Shown here piece after piece: positions 5,741 through 6,733 of a stretch of 6,733 nucleotides of DNA (position 1 is its first letter; every line of letters starts with the position of its first letter). Made by a program: the position numbers and the translations under genes. Origin of the DNA: Myxococcaceae bacterium (lineage in GTDB: Bacteria; Myxococcota; Myxococcia; Myxococcales; Myxococcaceae); the NCBI GenBank assembly GCA_018262385.1, contig JAGSPQ010000666.1, forward strand, positions 1 to 6,733, given 5' to 3'. The notes beneath the pieces are model-generated. The model had not been told where the DNA came from. It did no database searches and saw nothing but the letters and a program-made list of their open reading frames with translations.

Positions 5741-5814
5741 GACCCCGTAGCTCAGTTGGACAGAGCGGCAGTTTCCTAAACTGTAGGTCGTGCGTTCGAT
5801 CCGCACCGGGGTCA
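5741..5814 (+). tRNA. tRNA-Arg (anticodon CCT)
   Basis: 74 bases fold into a standard cloverleaf. The acceptor stem is GACCCCG with CGGGGTC, and the discriminator base is A at 5814. The D arm is GCTC/GAGC. The anticodon stem is GCAGT/ACTGT with loop TTCCTAA, giving anticodon CCT after the invariant T33. The variable region is AGGTC, and the T arm is GTGCG/CGCAC with loop TTCGATC. It decodes AGG, a codon expected to be uncommon in this genome. The 3' CCA is not encoded (the next bases are CTT), so it must be added after transcription. The downstream nucleotidyltransferase gene begins two bases later. Confidence 0.95.
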
Positions 5815-5816
5815 CT

Positions 5817-6733
5817 TTGGTTGCCTCCTCCATTCCGCCCGCGACCCTCGAGGTCGTCCGGGTGCTCCAGGCCGCGGGCCATCAGGCCTTTCTGGTCGGG
5901 GGCTGCGTGCGCGACATGCTGCGCGGCCACCCGCCCAAGGACTTCGACGTCGCCACCAGCGCGCTGCCGGCCCAGGTGCAGGCGGCCTTCCGGCGGGTGA
6001 TCCCCACCGGGATCCAGCACGGCACCGTCACCGTGCTCGTCGACAAGCAGCACCTCGAGGTCACCACCTTCCGCACCGAGGGCGACTACGTCGATGGCCG
6101 CCGCCCCGAGTCGGTCGAGTTCCACACCGACGTCGAGGCCGATCTGTCGCGCCGGGACTTCACCATCAACGCGATGGCGCTCGATCCGTTCACCGATCGC
6201 CTCGTCGACCCCTTCGGAGGGCGGGAAGACCTGGGGCTCCGGGTGGTCCGCTGCGTTCGCAGCGCCCTCGAGCGGTTCACCGAGGATGGCCTGCGGTGCC
6301 TGCGGGCAGTGCGCTTCGCGACGGTGCTCGACTTCACCCTCGATCCGCAGACCGAGGCGGCGATCGCTCCGACGATTCCGATCTTCAGGAAGGTCGCGGT
6401 GGAGCGGGTCCGTGAGGAGTTCCTCAAGATCCTGCTGGCGCCCCAGGTGGTGCGGGGGCTCAGGCTGCTGCACTCCACCGGGCTGCTCGAGGCCTTCCTG
6501 CCCGAGGCGGAGCACTCCAGCTTCCAGGCGGTCGCGCAGGCTCCGGTCGAGGTCGACGCCCGGCTGGCGGTGCTGCTGGCGCCCGCCGCCCAACCGCTGG
6601 CGATCCTCGAGCGGCTGCGGCTGCCCACCCACTCGATCAAGCGCATTGCCAGCCTGGTCGCCCGCCAGCAGCCGCCCGCGGTGGACGCCAGCGACCGGGA
6701 GGTCCGGATCTGGATTCGCGACGTCGGCGCCGA
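5817..6733 (+). CDS. cca: CCA tRNA nucleotidyltransferase (class II polymerase-beta superfamily), truncated by window edge
   Basis: 305 codons are visible from TTG 5817; the C-terminus is beyond the window. The nucleotidyltransferase head shows LVGGCVRDML (Gly28-Gly29, Arg32-Asp33), KDFDVATSALP with metal-binding Asp42 and Asp44, HGTVTVLV, EVTTFRTEGDYVDGRRPES, and RRDFTINAMA (Arg112-Asp114-Asn118). The neck motif EDGLRCLRAVRFAT (156-169) follows, then helical body including LPTHSIKRIASLVARQ. The RTEGDYVDGRRP segment favours a CCA-adding enzyme over poly(A) polymerase. In some lineages separate CC- and A-adding enzymes exist, and this cannot be excluded from the visible part. The expected reaction is addition of C, C and A to tRNA 3' ends from CTP and ATP. 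TTG 5817 is chosen because it keeps the first helix (LEVVRVLQAAGHQAFLVGG) that precedes the GG motif in relatives; a GTG at 5862 is an alternative. The only ribosome-site-like sequence for 5817, CGGGG, lies inside the tRNA acceptor stem. Confidence 0.88.
   Translation, partial: MVASSIPPATLEVVRVLQAAGHQAFLVGGCVRDMLRGHPPKDFDVATSALPAQVQAAFRRVIPTGIQHGTVTVLVDKQHLEVTTFRTEGDYVDGRRPESVEFHTDVEADLSRRDFTINAMALDPFTDRLVDPFGGREDLGLRVVRCVRSALERFTEDGLRCLRAVRFATVLDFTLDPQTEAAIAPTIPIFRKVAVERVREEFLKILLAPQVVRGLRLLHSTGLLEAFLPEAEHSSFQAVAQAPVEVDARLAVLLAPAAQPLAILERLRLPTHSIKRIASLVARQQPPAVDASDREVRIWIRDVGA

Noticed and set aside
5741..5814. tRNA gene as an integration (att) site for a mobile element
   Set aside because: No integrase gene and no repeated tRNA 3' end occur in the window, and a housekeeping gene follows directly.
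5001..6632. 543-codon open frame on the minus strand
   Set aside because: It runs antisense through the DUF4124 gene, the tRNA and the nucleotidyltransferase, and has no recognisable domain.

Overview
The window is GC-rich, gene-dense bacterial DNA. Codon third positions are strongly G/C, so long open frames also occur antisense to the real genes. Three things suggest a Myxococcota/Deltaproteobacteria-like chromosome: a two-part PilZ region of a type common in myxobacteria, lipoprotein-type secreted proteins, and a tRNA gene without an encoded CCA tail. That placement is inferred from gene style, not from a marker gene. No CRISPR array, insertion sequence, integrase, toxin-antitoxin pair or phage gene was seen. 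It looks like ordinary chromosome, not a mobile island.

Layout, left to right. (1) Minus strand, running off the left edge: the N-terminal 160 residues of a lipoprotein-like DUF3494 (ice-binding-like) protein, followed by a 315-base divergent intergenic region. (2) Plus strand: a two-gene operon of a PilZ-PilZ-receiver regulator and, 3 bases later, a metallo-beta-lactamase-fold lipoprotein. (3) Minus strand, converging on that operon with 6 bases between stop codons: a sterol desaturase/fatty acid hydroxylase gene broken by an apparent one-base deletion. (4) Plus strand, divergent from it: a small four-helix membrane protein of unknown function. (5) Minus strand, converging with 10 bases between stops: a membrane-anchored GGDEF diguanylate cyclase with intact active and inhibitory sites. 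(6) Plus strand, divergent: a secreted DUF4124 protein with a predicted coiled-coil hairpin. (7) tRNA-Arg(CCT), and 2 bases after its last base the TTG start of a CCA-adding enzyme-type nucleotidyltransferase that runs off the right edge.

Two functional themes stand out. One is cyclic-di-GMP signalling: the GGDEF protein would make the messenger, and the PilZ-receiver protein carries a canonical binding motif. Adjacency alone does not prove they work together. The other is the tRNA/CCA-enzyme junction: a tRNA lacking CCA is encoded directly before the type of enzyme that adds CCA, and the only Shine-Dalgarno-like sequence for the enzyme lies inside the tRNA acceptor stem. I do not see a clearly new multi-gene system. 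The points most worth following are that junction, the frameshifted hydroxylase, the multi-domain PilZ-receiver protein and the Cys-containing hairpin in the DUF4124 protein.
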